From contig JAAYPC010000180.1 of the NCBI GenBank assembly GCA_012519985.1, positions 1 through 35,219 on the forward strand: 35,219 nucleotides of DNA, written 5' to 3'. The notes under the pieces were generated by a model. The model did not search any database. It worked only from the letters and a program-made list of their open reading frames with translations, and was not told where the DNA came from. This DNA is from Fibrobacter sp. Its GTDB lineage: Bacteria; Fibrobacterota; Chitinivibrionia; Chitinivibrionales; Chitinispirillaceae. Below, piece by piece: positions 23,207-33,016 of the stretch (positions within the stretch are counted from its first letter, which is position 1; the number at the start of each line of letters is the position of its first letter). Position numbers and translations under genes: made by a program.

Positions 23207-25267
23207 TTAGTTCTCATCTTCCTGTGTACAGAAATATTCGATGGTTTTTTGAGCACAAGTAGTACAGTAATGAAGTTTTTCCAGCATGGTATGGATCATT
23301 CGATCGTAAAGTTTCTGGTTTTCCTCGTTTGTACGGTTGGCCAGTGCTCCTACCAGACTACCGGCACCTGCGATATCTGACTTCAGACGTACATCAGTAA
23401 CCGCCTTGACCAGTTCGAGATTGTCCATGAAATCGTAATCAGGATTGAGCGATATTCTCTGTCCATAGATTTTGCGAATAGATGTTCTGAACATATCCCG
23501 CTGTTCCCTGGTTTTCAAACCCAGCCGCTCCTCTACATTGGAGATGTATCTTTCATCTATTTTGAGTGCTTTGAGCTCACCAGTCTGAGGATCACGGTAT
23601 TTCCACATCTTGTCAGGTCCCAGATTTTCGGCATCGATTCCAATGATCATATTGACATAGTTCATTACATCCTTACGTATGGCATGAGGTTCATCCATAT
23701 AAGCATTGAACATTTCAGTCATAATTTTTTCCCGGTAAAGACCTTTACCGATTTTCAGGTCTTCAAGATATTTCTTCCGGTCATTGGCATCTGTAACATA
23801 ATCCAGAACAACCCGTTCGAGTGCCTTGAATATGTCGTAGGCAAACATGCATTTACCTTCATTAGTCTCTGAGCTTTCGATAAGAAGCTGCACAGCACGT
23901 CCCAGATTTCTCTGCCCCAGTCCCTTCTGACCGAAACGGTTGATGATAACGGGATCCTGATTGAGTGTGTCTATGACTTCAGCAAGAGTCTTTATGCTCT
24001 TTTCACCTGCCACCTCTCCTGCAGTAAGTTTCAGAGTCTCAACCGGAGTTAGTTTCTCCGAACGGGCAAGACGGGACAACACCACTGCAACCGATGCCGC
24101 ATAATTGAGATTTGGATCCTGATGAAGATCCTCTTTGTTGAGCGTTGTACGTGCTTCCTTACCTATTGCATACTGGGTAAGCTCTTTCTGCAAACGGTAA
24201 TTAGTGTTATGTGATATGTAGCAGATCCTGCAACGGTCAATAATAGGTGCTTCTTCCTTTTCAGAGAGGAACCGGTTGAATTCCGAATTATTACTGGTAG
24301 CAATAATCAGGGTATCGATAGGCCATTTGAAACCATCAATTTCGATATTACGATTCTGAATTACTCCCAGATATACCTGAACCAGGTCCTTTTTATTCTT
24401 GTAAATTTCATCACTGAAATGTATTCCACCACCTGCGACACGGGCCAGTGCACCACGGCGCAAGTCAAAGCGATAGGGGTTATTGGTATCGGTAATGTGC
24501 AACAACCGCTGAATCGATTCTTCACCAAGGAGATCGACTGCTGAAGAGGTCATTTTATCTTTGGCCGGATACTTACCGGTTACCGTACCCAGACTTTCGG
24601 TAAGTGGAACTGGTACGATATCAATAAATCCAAGCATCTCTTCAAGGTCACCACCGGTGTAATTGCGGATATCATTCCAGATATAACCGCTGCAGGCTCC
24701 CAGTGGTCGATAATTATCATAAAGATGTTCGATCTCCTTGTCAGAGAAACCGAAATTACTGCAGAGATACTCTTTTGTCTGATCGGTTGTCTCCAGAAGA
24801 TTTAAAGCAAGAATCATCGGATCTTCATAGGTTTGAGACTCGATGATCCTGATTTTTCCATAGGATCCCAGTTTGTCCAGGTTTTTAAATCGGAAAGTAT
24901 ATTTACGATTGAGTTCATGAGAAAGGAACTCACGATAACGGTTACACAGGAAATCTACGAAGAAAGTTTTTCCGTTTCCAGGCTCGCCAACCAGAACAAA
25001 AGCCATTTCAGCGGAAGAACCACCCTCGGCCGCATCCTTCACATAAGAAACGAAGCTGTTGATTTCATCATACATACCGATCACATGTTTTTTACCGGTC
25101 CGGAAAATGCTGAAATCGTAGGTTGTCTTCCCGTTTACCACGACTTTTTCTATCTGGTTTTCCAATATCATTCGAGCGACACCCTGGAATGCATTTTCAA
25201 AGGTCCGCTCCTTGTTTTTCAGAGCTGTTAGATGATGATGTAAAGTATTTGATGTGGATGCAGGCAT
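23207..25267 (-). CDS. prkA: PrkA family serine protein kinase / AAA+ ATPase
   Basis: 686 aa. The AAA+ domain (about 60-400) has Walker A GEPGNGKT (94-101), a Walker-B-like hydrophobic strand before HFSDEIYKNKKDL, and sensor-1-like IIATSNNSEF, typical of PrkA. The C-terminal domain (about 540-686) contains YRDPQTGEL, DERYISNVEERLGL and the LVGALANRTNEENQKLYDRM block, and ends with CTTC and C (HYCTTCAQKTIEYFC), possibly a zinc-binding cluster. PrkA is reported as a serine kinase, with more recent work stressing its AAA+ nature; I cannot decide. First gene of the PrkA-YeaH-SpoVR-PrkA2 run, with a perfect AGGAGGAATTA-ATG start. Upstream is a 7-bp hairpin (25389-25395 with 25410-25416) of unclear role. 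Confidence 0.95.
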   Translation of the reverse strand: MPASTSNTLHHHLTALKNKERTFENAFQGVARMILENQIEKVVVNGKTTYDFSIFRTGKKHVIGMYDEINSFVSYVKDAAEGGSSAEMAFVLVGEPGNGKTFFVDFLCNRYREFLSHELNRKYTFRFKNLDKLGSYGKIRIIESQTYEDPMILALNLLETTDQTKEYLCSNFGFSDKEIEHLYDNYRPLGACSGYIWNDIRNYTGGDLEEMLGFIDIVPVPLTESLGTVTGKYPAKDKMTSSAVDLLGEESIQRLLHITDTNNPYRFDLRRGALARVAGGGIHFSDEIYKNKKDLVQVYLGVIQNRNIEIDGFKWPIDTLIIATSNNSEFNRFLSEKEEAPIIDRCRICYISHNTNYRLQKELTQYAIGKEARTTLNKEDLHQDPNLNYAASVAVVLSRLARSEKLTPVETLKLTAGEVAGEKSIKTLAEVIDTLNQDPVIINRFGQKGLGQRNLGRAVQLLIESSETNEGKCMFAYDIFKALERVVLDYVTDANDRKKYLEDLKIGKGLYREKIMTEMFNAYMDEPHAIRKDVMNYVNMIIGIDAENLGPDKMWKYRDPQTGELKALKIDERYISNVEERLGLKTREQRDMFRTSIRKIYGQRISLNPDYDFMDNLELVKAVTDVRLKSDIAGAGSLVGALANRTNEENQKLYDRMIHTMLEKLHYCTTCAQKTIEYFCTQEDEN

Positions 25268-25551
25268 TAATTCCTCCTGTAACTCCTTGGGCTTTTTTGA
25301 GTATATTAACGAATCGGAAATTTAGACAACCAAAGCTGGTCGCCTATATCCAATTCCGGGAAAATCTCTCCAGGTCAGAAAGCAAGCGCAGGTTTTCTGT
25401 TTTCAGTTAACCTGCTTTTCGATCTGTCACCAGGTTTGAATAAATCAATACGCAGCATTGGGAAAATTATTTGGGAATTTGAGGAGATGTTTTTTAAAAA
25501 AAGTGAGTTTCAGAAGTGAAAGTGAATCGCGGAGGATATATATTCAAACAC

Positions 25552-26505
25552 ATGCGACAGAAACACCACAACTGGTTCGTCCGCATCTTTAGTTACCCTA
25601 CAGTTGTTGAAGATCTTCTCAGATCTTTTGTGCATGAAGATTTTGTTAAAGAGCTGGATTTTAAATCATTAAAGAAACTGGACCCCAATTTTTTCCCTGC
25701 CTCAGAAAGCTCGCGTCATGCCGATGTAATTTATGAAATAAGTTCTCATGGCCAGCCCACTTTCATCTACCTTTTTTTCGAATTCCAGTCTACGGTCGAT
25801 TGGTTCATGCCTTTGCGGATGGCGAGGTATATGTTTGAATTTTATGATGAATTACGTAGAAACAGGAAGCTAAGGTTTTTTAATCCACCATTTTGTATTC
25901 TCATTTATAATGGAGATCCAGGATGGTATGCGCCAGAGAGATTCAGTGAGCTTTTATATAAATCTTCAATACCAAAGGAGTATATACCAGAGTTCAGGTA
26001 TTTCAAAATAGCAATAAATGAAATACCCATACGTGATCTAGTAAAGCTGCGTAATGCGGCATCTGCAGTATTTTACATTGAGAATAACGGTCCGATGGAG
26101 ATTAACGAAAACTGGGACGAACTGGTTAGTATTTTGAAAGAGGTGATAAATAAGGCTTGGGGAAAAGAAATAATACAGGAAATAGTAAACCGATTATTTC
26201 AGTTATATCAAATACCAGAAAACTCAAAATTTATAGCCAGCATCGATGGTTTAGGGGAGGTCAAAAATATGCTTGAAACAAGAGCAAAAGAGTGGGAAAA
26301 AAAAGTTTTAGAAAAGGGTTTCGAAAAAGGAAGCGAAGAAGGCTTAGAAAAAGGAATTAGAAAAGGTATTGAAAAAGTTGCTCTTAATATGATTACAAAT
26401 GGTGAATCAGACGAAAAAATTACTCTTTATACTGGGTTGTCGTTAAAACAAATTACCGAAATTCGCGGAAGAGGCAAAAAAGCATCAGAAGATCAGGAAT
26501 GTTAG
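25552..26505 (+). CDS. Rpn family recombination-promoting nuclease / putative transposase
   Basis: 317 aa from the ATG at 25552. A GTG at 25516 in the same frame would add 12 residues, but the related 5' fragment at 1-111 starts at the equivalent of 25552, so I prefer the ATG even though GGAGG lies an unusual 16 bases away. The N-terminal domain is PD-(D/E)XK-like: D58 in SSRHADVIYE and E77-F-Q79 in YLFFEFQST are the nuclease residues. The C-terminus has the family's Glu/Lys/Gly run (EKGFEKGSEEGLEKG) followed by a helix-turn-helix-like tail (MITNGESDEKITLYTGLSLKQI). E. coli Rpn proteins promote RecA-independent recombination and are DNA endonucleases. No flanking terminal repeats were seen; it is more likely a dispersed gene family than an insertion sequence. 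Confidence 0.88.
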   Translation: MRQKHHNWFVRIFSYPTVVEDLLRSFVHEDFVKELDFKSLKKLDPNFFPASESSRHADVIYEISSHGQPTFIYLFFEFQSTVDWFMPLRMARYMFEFYDELRRNRKLRFFNPPFCILIYNGDPGWYAPERFSELLYKSSIPKEYIPEFRYFKIAINEIPIRDLVKLRNAASAVFYIENNGPMEINENWDELVSILKEVINKAWGKEIIQEIVNRLFQLYQIPENSKFIASIDGLGEVKNMLETRAKEWEKKVLEKGFEKGSEEGLEKGIRKGIEKVALNMITNGESDEKITLYTGLSLKQITEIRGRGKKASEDQEC

Positions 26506-26638
26506 GGATTGATAACTGGCAGTTTTTTATTTTTCACCAGGGGGTGCTTCGGAATACTACCTGATTATACCTGGATTCACAATCCAGGATGGAAACATAC
26601 GATCAATTGCGAAGATTTCCGGACAGTCGCTACATGCA

Positions 26639-26895
26639 TTTAAACACATACGACAGAAACACCACAACTGGTTCGTCCGCATTTTTGGTTACCCCAAAAT
26701 CAGCACAGGAATCACAAGCAGTTTAATCAAAAAAAACGTCATTTTTCTGCAATGCTGGTAGTGAAATGTAACCACAGTGACGAAAAAACTCGCGTGCAGA
26801 CTTGTTACCATGACAGTCTGGCCATCGGAAAAGTGTCTTGATCTACAATTTTCATCATCTTACAGGCAATGTATCTATTAAAGATCTTCTCAGAT
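26639..26895 (+). pseudogene. decayed, split copy of the Rpn gene 5' end
   Basis: 26639-26698 matches 25543-25602 over 60 bases with only a few substitutions; the start codon ATG has become ATA (CACATACGACAG for CACATGCGACAG). The next part of the gene, AAGATCTTCTCAGAT (25610-25624), reappears at 26881-26895, so about 175 unrelated bases separate two pieces that are 8 bases apart in the intact gene. Nothing of the rest of the gene is visible. The remainder of the 568-base gap 26506-27073 shows no gene; it has a small hairpin at 26570-26588 (CCTGGATT-CAC-AATCCAGG). Confidence 0.75.
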
Positions 26896-27073
26896 GGGCT
26901 TCGGCTAAATATTGTATTTATTGTTGATTGACAATATACGGAGACTGGTAACAAGCGCACACCATTACTCAGAGCAAATTGTTCATTGTTTCTACATTTT
27001 AATTTAAATGCGATGCTCGTTATTCTGCTTTATTCTACTTTTCAGGGTGATGGACAAAAAGAAGTATCCAAGT

Positions 27074-28864
27074 CTAGAAAGCCAATCCTATCCCCAAGGA
27101 AAATCCACCCTCAAAAGGAAATTTTCTCTTGAGTTGGAATCCATAATCGAGGCGAATCGGACCTACCGGTGTACCGATTCTTATCCCGGGGCCAACCGAC
27201 CAGTGAAAATTTGCAAAGCTAAAACTACGGGGATTTATCCATACCCCTCCACCCTCAACAAAAACCGCACCGCGAACAATGCCGGCTATAGGAAATGTTA
27301 TTTCCAGAGGAGTTATTACCACCGCGAAATTACCTCCAAGCGTATCTCCAACATTATTAATAAGAGCTAATTCGCTCTCATCATATCCTCTGATATCTCT
27401 TATCCCTTCCGGACCAAAATAAAACTGCTTCTGAACCGGGACCTGGTCTCCGGCAAACCCATGTATATATCCACTATATATGGCAGTAGAGATTGATAAG
27501 GAATTAAAAAGCGGAAAATAGAACCGGATATCACCTGTGAGCCGGTAAAAATTACTGCTCCAGGATATAAGACCCAATCCTGCAATTTCTGCATCCAAAT
27601 ACGTAAAAACCGCCATGCCCGGAGTAAAAACCGATCTTCTGGTATCACGACTCAGACCTGCTCCCAAAAGAAAAATGTTCTCAGGCTGATCAGCAGTGAA
27701 AGTATCGATCTCCAATGGTTCATCTATCCATGAGGTTCTTTCCGCCTGCATATAGAACCGGAATCGGTTGTATCTTCCAGCTTTCCTGATAAGGCTCAGG
27801 ATTCCTCCACCAAAAGCCCCCGAAAAAGTAGGCACTTCCAGCCTTTGTAAATACCCGGTAATATCCGCATCAAAATTTCTGCTGAATATTCTGGGATAAT
27901 AATAGCTCAATCTTGCAGAAAGAACATCAAATGATGCTCTGGCATCTAAAGCGATTCTATGACCCAGCCCAAAAAGGTTTAGATAAGCAGCACTCAAATC
28001 ACCGTAAATTCCATCCGAAGTACTGTAACCACCTCCAGTTAAAAGCTCAAACATTTGTGTTTCAGAAACTCTGAGTACAACCGGAACTGTAACGGTCTCT
28101 GCATCTGCACGCTGTAAACTGTCCTGAGGCTCTATGCCGACAAAGTCAAAAAGCCCCGTATTGTATAATCCACCAATATTCCAGGAAATTTTAGTAGAAG
28201 TAAGAACCTGCTCCGGCTGTAAATCCACTTCCTTTAGAATCACCTCTTTACGAACTTTTCTGGTACCGATAATCTTTAGAGGACCGGTTTTCACCAGAGG
28301 TCCTTCAAATACCTGATAGATCAGATTTGCTCTGTGACTCATTGAATCCATTCTCACCTTATATTTTACTGTAGAAAAAAGGTAACCGTGAGATACAAGG
28401 CTGTCACTTATGATGTAGATTCCGCGCTCGACCGATGCAGAATCGAAGGGATCACCACTTTTTAAGGTAATCCAACTATAGATAGAGGAACTTTCAAACA
28501 CTTTATTATTGGTAAAAATTATGGAGTCAATCAGGGTCTGTCTTCCTTCTTTGATATTTATAAGGATTCCGACTTTCAGATTCTCCCGATTGCGACTGAT
28601 CCGTTCTATTTTTGCCGTTGCGCTCAGATAGCCGTTCTGATGATAGTATTTTTCAATGGCATCCAGGTCATCAGCCAGAGTAGCAAAGGAATAGTCCGAT
28701 CTCTTGAAAAGACCCGGGGGTTGAAGTTTCATCTGTTCGAGAAGCTCTTGTCTGGTAATCTTATTATTACCGGCAAATTGAATATTGGCAACTGTCCATT
28801 TATCATTCTGTGCAAGAGCGGTAATAAAAGAGAATAGAATTATCCATTCTCCACGGAAGCGCAT
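27074..28864 (-). CDS. tamA: TamA-like outer membrane assembly factor (POTRA + Omp85 barrel)
   Basis: 596 aa with signal peptide (about 1-18). Three POTRA-like domains follow: about 23-90 (VANIQFAGNNKITRQELLEQM), 109-170 (IDSIIFTNNKVFESSSIYSW) and 192-255 (PLKIIGTRKVRKEVILKEVDL). From about 285 to the end is the Omp85/D15 barrel, with the conserved lid-lock loop IRGYDESE near residue 490 (VRGY in most members), GPIRLDYGF in the penultimate strand and a terminal Phe. Three POTRAs and the adjacent tamB identify it as TamA rather than BamA, which usually has five. It works with TamB in moving proteins or lipids to the outer membrane. Its AGGAGATAAA ribosome-binding site lies in the last codons of tamB. 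Confidence 0.9.
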   Translation of the reverse strand: MRFRGEWIILFSFITALAQNDKWTVANIQFAGNNKITRQELLEQMKLQPPGLFKRSDYSFATLADDLDAIEKYYHQNGYLSATAKIERISRNRENLKVGILINIKEGRQTLIDSIIFTNNKVFESSSIYSWITLKSGDPFDSASVERGIYIISDSLVSHGYLFSTVKYKVRMDSMSHRANLIYQVFEGPLVKTGPLKIIGTRKVRKEVILKEVDLQPEQVLTSTKISWNIGGLYNTGLFDFVGIEPQDSLQRADAETVTVPVVLRVSETQMFELLTGGGYSTSDGIYGDLSAAYLNLFGLGHRIALDARASFDVLSARLSYYYPRIFSRNFDADITGYLQRLEVPTFSGAFGGGILSLIRKAGRYNRFRFYMQAERTSWIDEPLEIDTFTADQPENIFLLGAGLSRDTRRSVFTPGMAVFTYLDAEIAGLGLISWSSNFYRLTGDIRFYFPLFNSLSISTAIYSGYIHGFAGDQVPVQKQFYFGPEGIRDIRGYDESELALINNVGDTLGGNFAVVITPLEITFPIAGIVRGAVFVEGGGVWINPRSFSFANFHWSVGPGIRIGTPVGPIRLDYGFQLKRKFPFEGGFSLGIGLAF

Positions 28865-28865
28865 T

Positions 28866-31800
28866 TTATCTCCTGTATATAAACCTCACTCCTGCATCCG
28901 AATTACCCCTGGAATCAGTTCTTCCAATCAACCGCAACTGAGGGAGCACCCGATACATTACCTGCACTGCATATTGACCTATATCTTTGACATCGGTCTG
29001 GTAGGAGACAGAAATCCTGGATGTCAGGTTCTGGCTTACAGCCAAAGACAAGCCGCCGTCTTGCGCAAAGATATTACCCGAAATGTTTACATTTCCAAGG
29101 CCCGTGATCTGTTCGATATATTGTGAACCCAGACCAGTCAAATATGAGCTTAAAATCTGGCCGCCACGGGTCTGAAAACCGGGACCACCCCGGGTTCCTC
29201 CAAAGGTAAGCAGGTTGATTATCTCCTGTTGCTCAAGGGGGGGATTGGAACTAAGGGTGATATTTGGATTTTTCATTGTTCCGCTGACCTGAACATTAAC
29301 GGTATAGTCAGGCTGAACCTCGGTTGTTAAGTCCTGGACTTCGGAACTGGCAGTAATCTCCAGTGTGGGGTTGATTTCTGTTGCACTGAACTGGCGCAAA
29401 GTCCCTTCCTGAATTTCGAAATCCCTGTCCAGATATCGAACCCTGCCCTCCTCGATATTCAACACACCGTTAAAGTAAGGCCTTGCTGCAGATCCGGATA
29501 TCGACATTTTACCATCAAGAAGAAATCTTCCCAAGTTAGAATCGATCAGGAAGTTGCTGTTAAGGTCAATCTCTGTATTCAATTTAGTGTTTTGCAAAAG
29601 AGCAGGAGGCATTGAAGGACCTCTTCTACCCTCTGTGAAGGCATTAAAAAGTTCTGATACTGTGAAGATTCTTTCTACTCTTGAATCATTCAGTTTGATC
29701 CTGGCATCCAGCAGATAGCTGTTTCCGGTTTTATAGATGCGGGCTACGGCGTCCTCGATTCCAACCCGAACTGCATCCATGCAACTGATACTCAGGTCCT
29801 GTATATTAATTCTGGAATTGATATCCTCTATTGCACTCGTACTCAACAAAATATCTGCTGTTCCGCTCAGGCGTCCATCACCCCATTTCCCATTAATGGT
29901 ATCCAGAATGATCCGGTTGCTTTCAAGGTTTATAGATGCATTAAAGGGGCCGGCAATTCCATTACAATTGTTCAGAAAAAAATGAAGATCATTGATCTTC
30001 AGGTTGCCTTCTGAGTCAAACCTGGAAAGTCTTCCCTTTCCGGAAGCTACACCATTTTCAATTAGTACTGCTGGAAAAAGATTGTTGATGATTGTGATCG
30101 GAACTTTCATTAATTGGAAATTTATACTGGGATTGTTTTCTCCTTTCCAGGTCAATGGAATCAGACCATCAAGATACAGATAACCTTCATTTTGAAATCT
30201 GCTTGAGAGTGAATCGATTCTCAGGTTTTTTCTGTAAACATTTCCATGAGCTCGCATGTCGATAAACTGGTTATCATTCAGAGTTATTGATTTGGAAAGG
30301 ACAGAGAAATCGATAGCAGGATCTCTGAGTGTTCCCTTAAGCTGCGCATCTGCTTTTAATCCAGATACCGTCATAGTTTTGGAAGTCCAATTAATAGTAT
30401 CGGCTACAGTCGTCATTCTGCCATCTATGTGCCATAAACCATTTTTCATCACTGCTTCTGCAACACCCTGAATCTCTCCCCGAACAAATAATTCTGGGAA
30501 AAAAGACTCCACCATTTCTCCGAATTCAAAATCACTGGCAACCAATCTGATTACAGTTCCATCCTGTAACGGTTTGGCCTTTTGCAAACATTGTTTCTGG
30601 AAAGGAGCCTGCAACGAAATAAGTAGGACCGACACACTGTCCTTTTTTCCAATCACCCTTAAATTGCCATTAAGGCCTTGTGGACTTAAGTAAAAAGCCC
30701 CCAGAAGGAGAAAGGGATTTGGCAGAGCCAATGCTTCCTCTCTTAATTCCAAAAGAAGGCTGCAGGTACGTAAGCAGTATTGCTTATCTATCAGAGCATT
30801 CATCCGAATGACTCCCTCTATACAGGGAGAAAAGGGTATCTGAGGAAACAGTAATCCGACTCTGGCATAATCTATAACACTGGTAAGATGAAGAGAATCA
30901 TCGGTATATTGTGCTGATGTATGTAGCTGAAAAGCAGCAGATTGGCCGGATATGATTTTAGATATTAACTGCAAAGAGAACCCTGGCTTGTTGATATCCA
31001 GTGTTCCGTCAGTTTTCAGTGCAAGAGTGTCCTTGATTATCGATAAGGTGTCGATTCTTACATGGTTATTATCATAATGCAGTGAAGCTGATAAACTGTC
31101 TCCGATCCAGTCCTGATAACCGGGGTCAATTATCTGTATGCTTGAACTTACATTAGGATTCAGAATGTTTCCCCGAGCCTGGAGAGTGGCATTCAAGCTT
31201 CCCTGCAGATTTTTTACTCCTGGTATGATTACCTTCTGCATATCTGCTGTAATGATTGTAATCAAACTGTCAATGATCCATTTTTTTGCATAGTTTAAAG
31301 AGGTTCTCAGATCTGAGATTGTAAAGCCTCTCCAGTATAGTGAATTGGACAGGATACTGAGAGTCAACCGAGGATCTTTAAACAGGTTGGAAAATGATGC
31401 ATCAATGAGAAGGTCGCCCTTCATGGGGTGTTTTAAGAAGTAGGAACTCAGTGATGTCGGATTTCTGATATTTCCCTTTATTTTTCCTTCCATTACATCA
31501 AATAACCTTACTTTTCCCTGACCGAAAAAGCGGTTACCATTACCGATAAGAGACTGCAGAGACCAGTTGTTGTTATTAATACGCAAAAGGGTCCAAAGTG
31601 TATCGATATTCAGAGGTCCTCTCTCTGACGCTGTTATCTTCAGGTACATATCTTTTGGAAGCTCATCCAGATTATTACCAGAACCTTTCAGATAGGCGGT
31701 GGCCACACCTGCAATCCTGGGATTCTTAAGATTGAAATAATCGGCAACTAATCCCATATTGATCTTTTCAATGTGAGTTTCAAGGCTATATTCTCTCAAA

Positions 31801-32843
31801 TAAGGATTGCTGAAAATATCTTCCAGTATAGCAGATGCATTCATGCTTACAGAAGCAAACCGGTTATGCAGATAAGAATACATTCTTAGAGTGTCATACT
31901 GATTCAGATGAGCTTGCATATAGAAAGTATCAATATTGATATCGCGGTATAGAAGAGATGATGAATTCAGCGTAGCTTTTATGTCGGGAGAAGAATAATT
32001 GCCGGTTAATTCAAATTGAGAATTAACAATACCGCCAATCCGATGATCTGCCGGAATTAATCGGGAGGTCAATGGAGCCAAACTGGCTGTTATCTCTCCG
32101 CGAAGATTAAGATTACGGGAGAAAGTCAAGGGTGCCTGTCCAAACAGGGACAGATTCAATTGGTTTCCTTCCAGAGTAAAAGTTTCTATATGTAGAATAG
32201 AATCCCGTGGTTTTGCACTCAGAATTGATCTGTCGAAATCCACTTTCAGGCGGGGAGAAAGAATTTCCAGTCGATCTGATGTTAATTCTGCCTGCAAAGA
32301 ATCATATCTGGAGCATCCATTAACATTATTAGCCGTGATTGATCCAAGCTGTATATCATAAAATTTTATATCGACATTGTGGATACAAATAGTACCGATT
32401 TCCAACTGCCATTTCTGCCTTTTCTTTTCCTGAGGTTTTTTCAATGGCAGACCGGGAAATTTAAGGGTACCTGTTTTGTTTCTGATTGCATATAAGTTTC
32501 CGCCAGTTGCTCTGATAATTGGCAGAGAAACTTTATACCTTAAAAGAGGGAGAAGCGCAAAACTTATCTGAAGTCTGTCAATAGAAACTGAATCATGATC
32601 TGGCACGCTTGTTTTTATTTTGACTGAATAAAGATCTATCGAAGTTAATAGATTGGTAAAATAGGAATTTATTGAGAGAGTTCCTCTGATGTTCTTATTC
32701 ACCTGCTTTTCGGCTGAGTCCAGCAGATATCTTTGTACTGCTGGGAAATGCACTATCAATAGAAGGCAAAAATAGGATCCTATAAGTATTGCTACAATCC
32801 AAACCAGGAGCAGAGCAACTTTTTTGAGTGCATTCTTCATCAT
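28866..32843 (-). CDS. tamB: TamB / DUF490 inner-membrane translocation and assembly protein
   Basis: 1325 aa from the ATG at 32843, preceded by AAAGGTGATTTCT; a GTG three codons earlier (32852) is a weaker alternative. An N-terminal transmembrane anchor (about 7-30, VALLLVWIVAILIGSYFCLLLIV) is followed by a very long region of repeating short beta strands forming the periplasmic taco-like channel of AsmA/TamB proteins. The C-terminal DUF490 domain (about 960-1325) shows FEIQEGTLRQF, NPTLEITASSE, VSGTMKNPNITLSSNPPLEQQEIINLLTFGG and a closing beta segment ending RFIYRR. TamB spans the periplasm and partners TamA, or acts in lipid transport to the outer membrane. The following tamA ATG is one base beyond the stop, so the pair is tightly coupled. 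Confidence 0.93.
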   Translation of the reverse strand: MMKNALKKVALLLVWIVAILIGSYFCLLLIVHFPAVQRYLLDSAEKQVNKNIRGTLSINSYFTNLLTSIDLYSVKIKTSVPDHDSVSIDRLQISFALLPLLRYKVSLPIIRATGGNLYAIRNKTGTLKFPGLPLKKPQEKKRQKWQLEIGTICIHNVDIKFYDIQLGSITANNVNGCSRYDSLQAELTSDRLEILSPRLKVDFDRSILSAKPRDSILHIETFTLEGNQLNLSLFGQAPLTFSRNLNLRGEITASLAPLTSRLIPADHRIGGIVNSQFELTGNYSSPDIKATLNSSSLLYRDINIDTFYMQAHLNQYDTLRMYSYLHNRFASVSMNASAILEDIFSNPYLREYSLETHIEKINMGLVADYFNLKNPRIAGVATAYLKGSGNNLDELPKDMYLKITASERGPLNIDTLWTLLRINNNNWSLQSLIGNGNRFFGQGKVRLFDVMEGKIKGNIRNPTSLSSYFLKHPMKGDLLIDASFSNLFKDPRLTLSILSNSLYWRGFTISDLRTSLNYAKKWIIDSLITIITADMQKVIIPGVKNLQGSLNATLQARGNILNPNVSSSIQIIDPGYQDWIGDSLSASLHYDNNHVRIDTLSIIKDTLALKTDGTLDINKPGFSLQLISKIISGQSAAFQLHTSAQYTDDSLHLTSVIDYARVGLLFPQIPFSPCIEGVIRMNALIDKQYCLRTCSLLLELREEALALPNPFLLLGAFYLSPQGLNGNLRVIGKKDSVSVLLISLQAPFQKQCLQKAKPLQDGTVIRLVASDFEFGEMVESFFPELFVRGEIQGVAEAVMKNGLWHIDGRMTTVADTINWTSKTMTVSGLKADAQLKGTLRDPAIDFSVLSKSITLNDNQFIDMRAHGNVYRKNLRIDSLSSRFQNEGYLYLDGLIPLTWKGENNPSINFQLMKVPITIINNLFPAVLIENGVASGKGRLSRFDSEGNLKINDLHFFLNNCNGIAGPFNASINLESNRIILDTINGKWGDGRLSGTADILLSTSAIEDINSRINIQDLSISCMDAVRVGIEDAVARIYKTGNSYLLDARIKLNDSRVERIFTVSELFNAFTEGRRGPSMPPALLQNTKLNTEIDLNSNFLIDSNLGRFLLDGKMSISGSAARPYFNGVLNIEEGRVRYLDRDFEIQEGTLRQFSATEINPTLEITASSEVQDLTTEVQPDYTVNVQVSGTMKNPNITLSSNPPLEQQEIINLLTFGGTRGGPGFQTRGGQILSSYLTGLGSQYIEQITGLGNVNISGNIFAQDGGLSLAVSQNLTSRISVSYQTDVKDIGQYAVQVMYRVLPQLRLIGRTDSRGNSDAGVRFIYRR

Positions 32844-33016
32844 AGAAATCACCTTTGAGGATACAAGAGCAACTACCCAAAAGTTTCAAAAGATATGCCA
32901 GATTAAGCGCTCTACTCTGGTATGCTATTTGCCCTTTACCTTCATAAGCAGCAATGCTTTATATTTATGAAGTCTAAAAAGAGCTTACCCATAAAAACAA
33001 GAGTGGAAGAAACGAC

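Noticed and set aside
25516-25551. GTG start adding 12 residues to the Rpn protein
   Set aside because: The homologous 5' fragment at 1-111 begins at the later ATG, and no ribosome-binding site serves the GTG.
25543-26895. Insertion sequence containing the Rpn gene
   Set aside because: No terminal inverted repeats or target-site duplication could be found around the gene or its relic.
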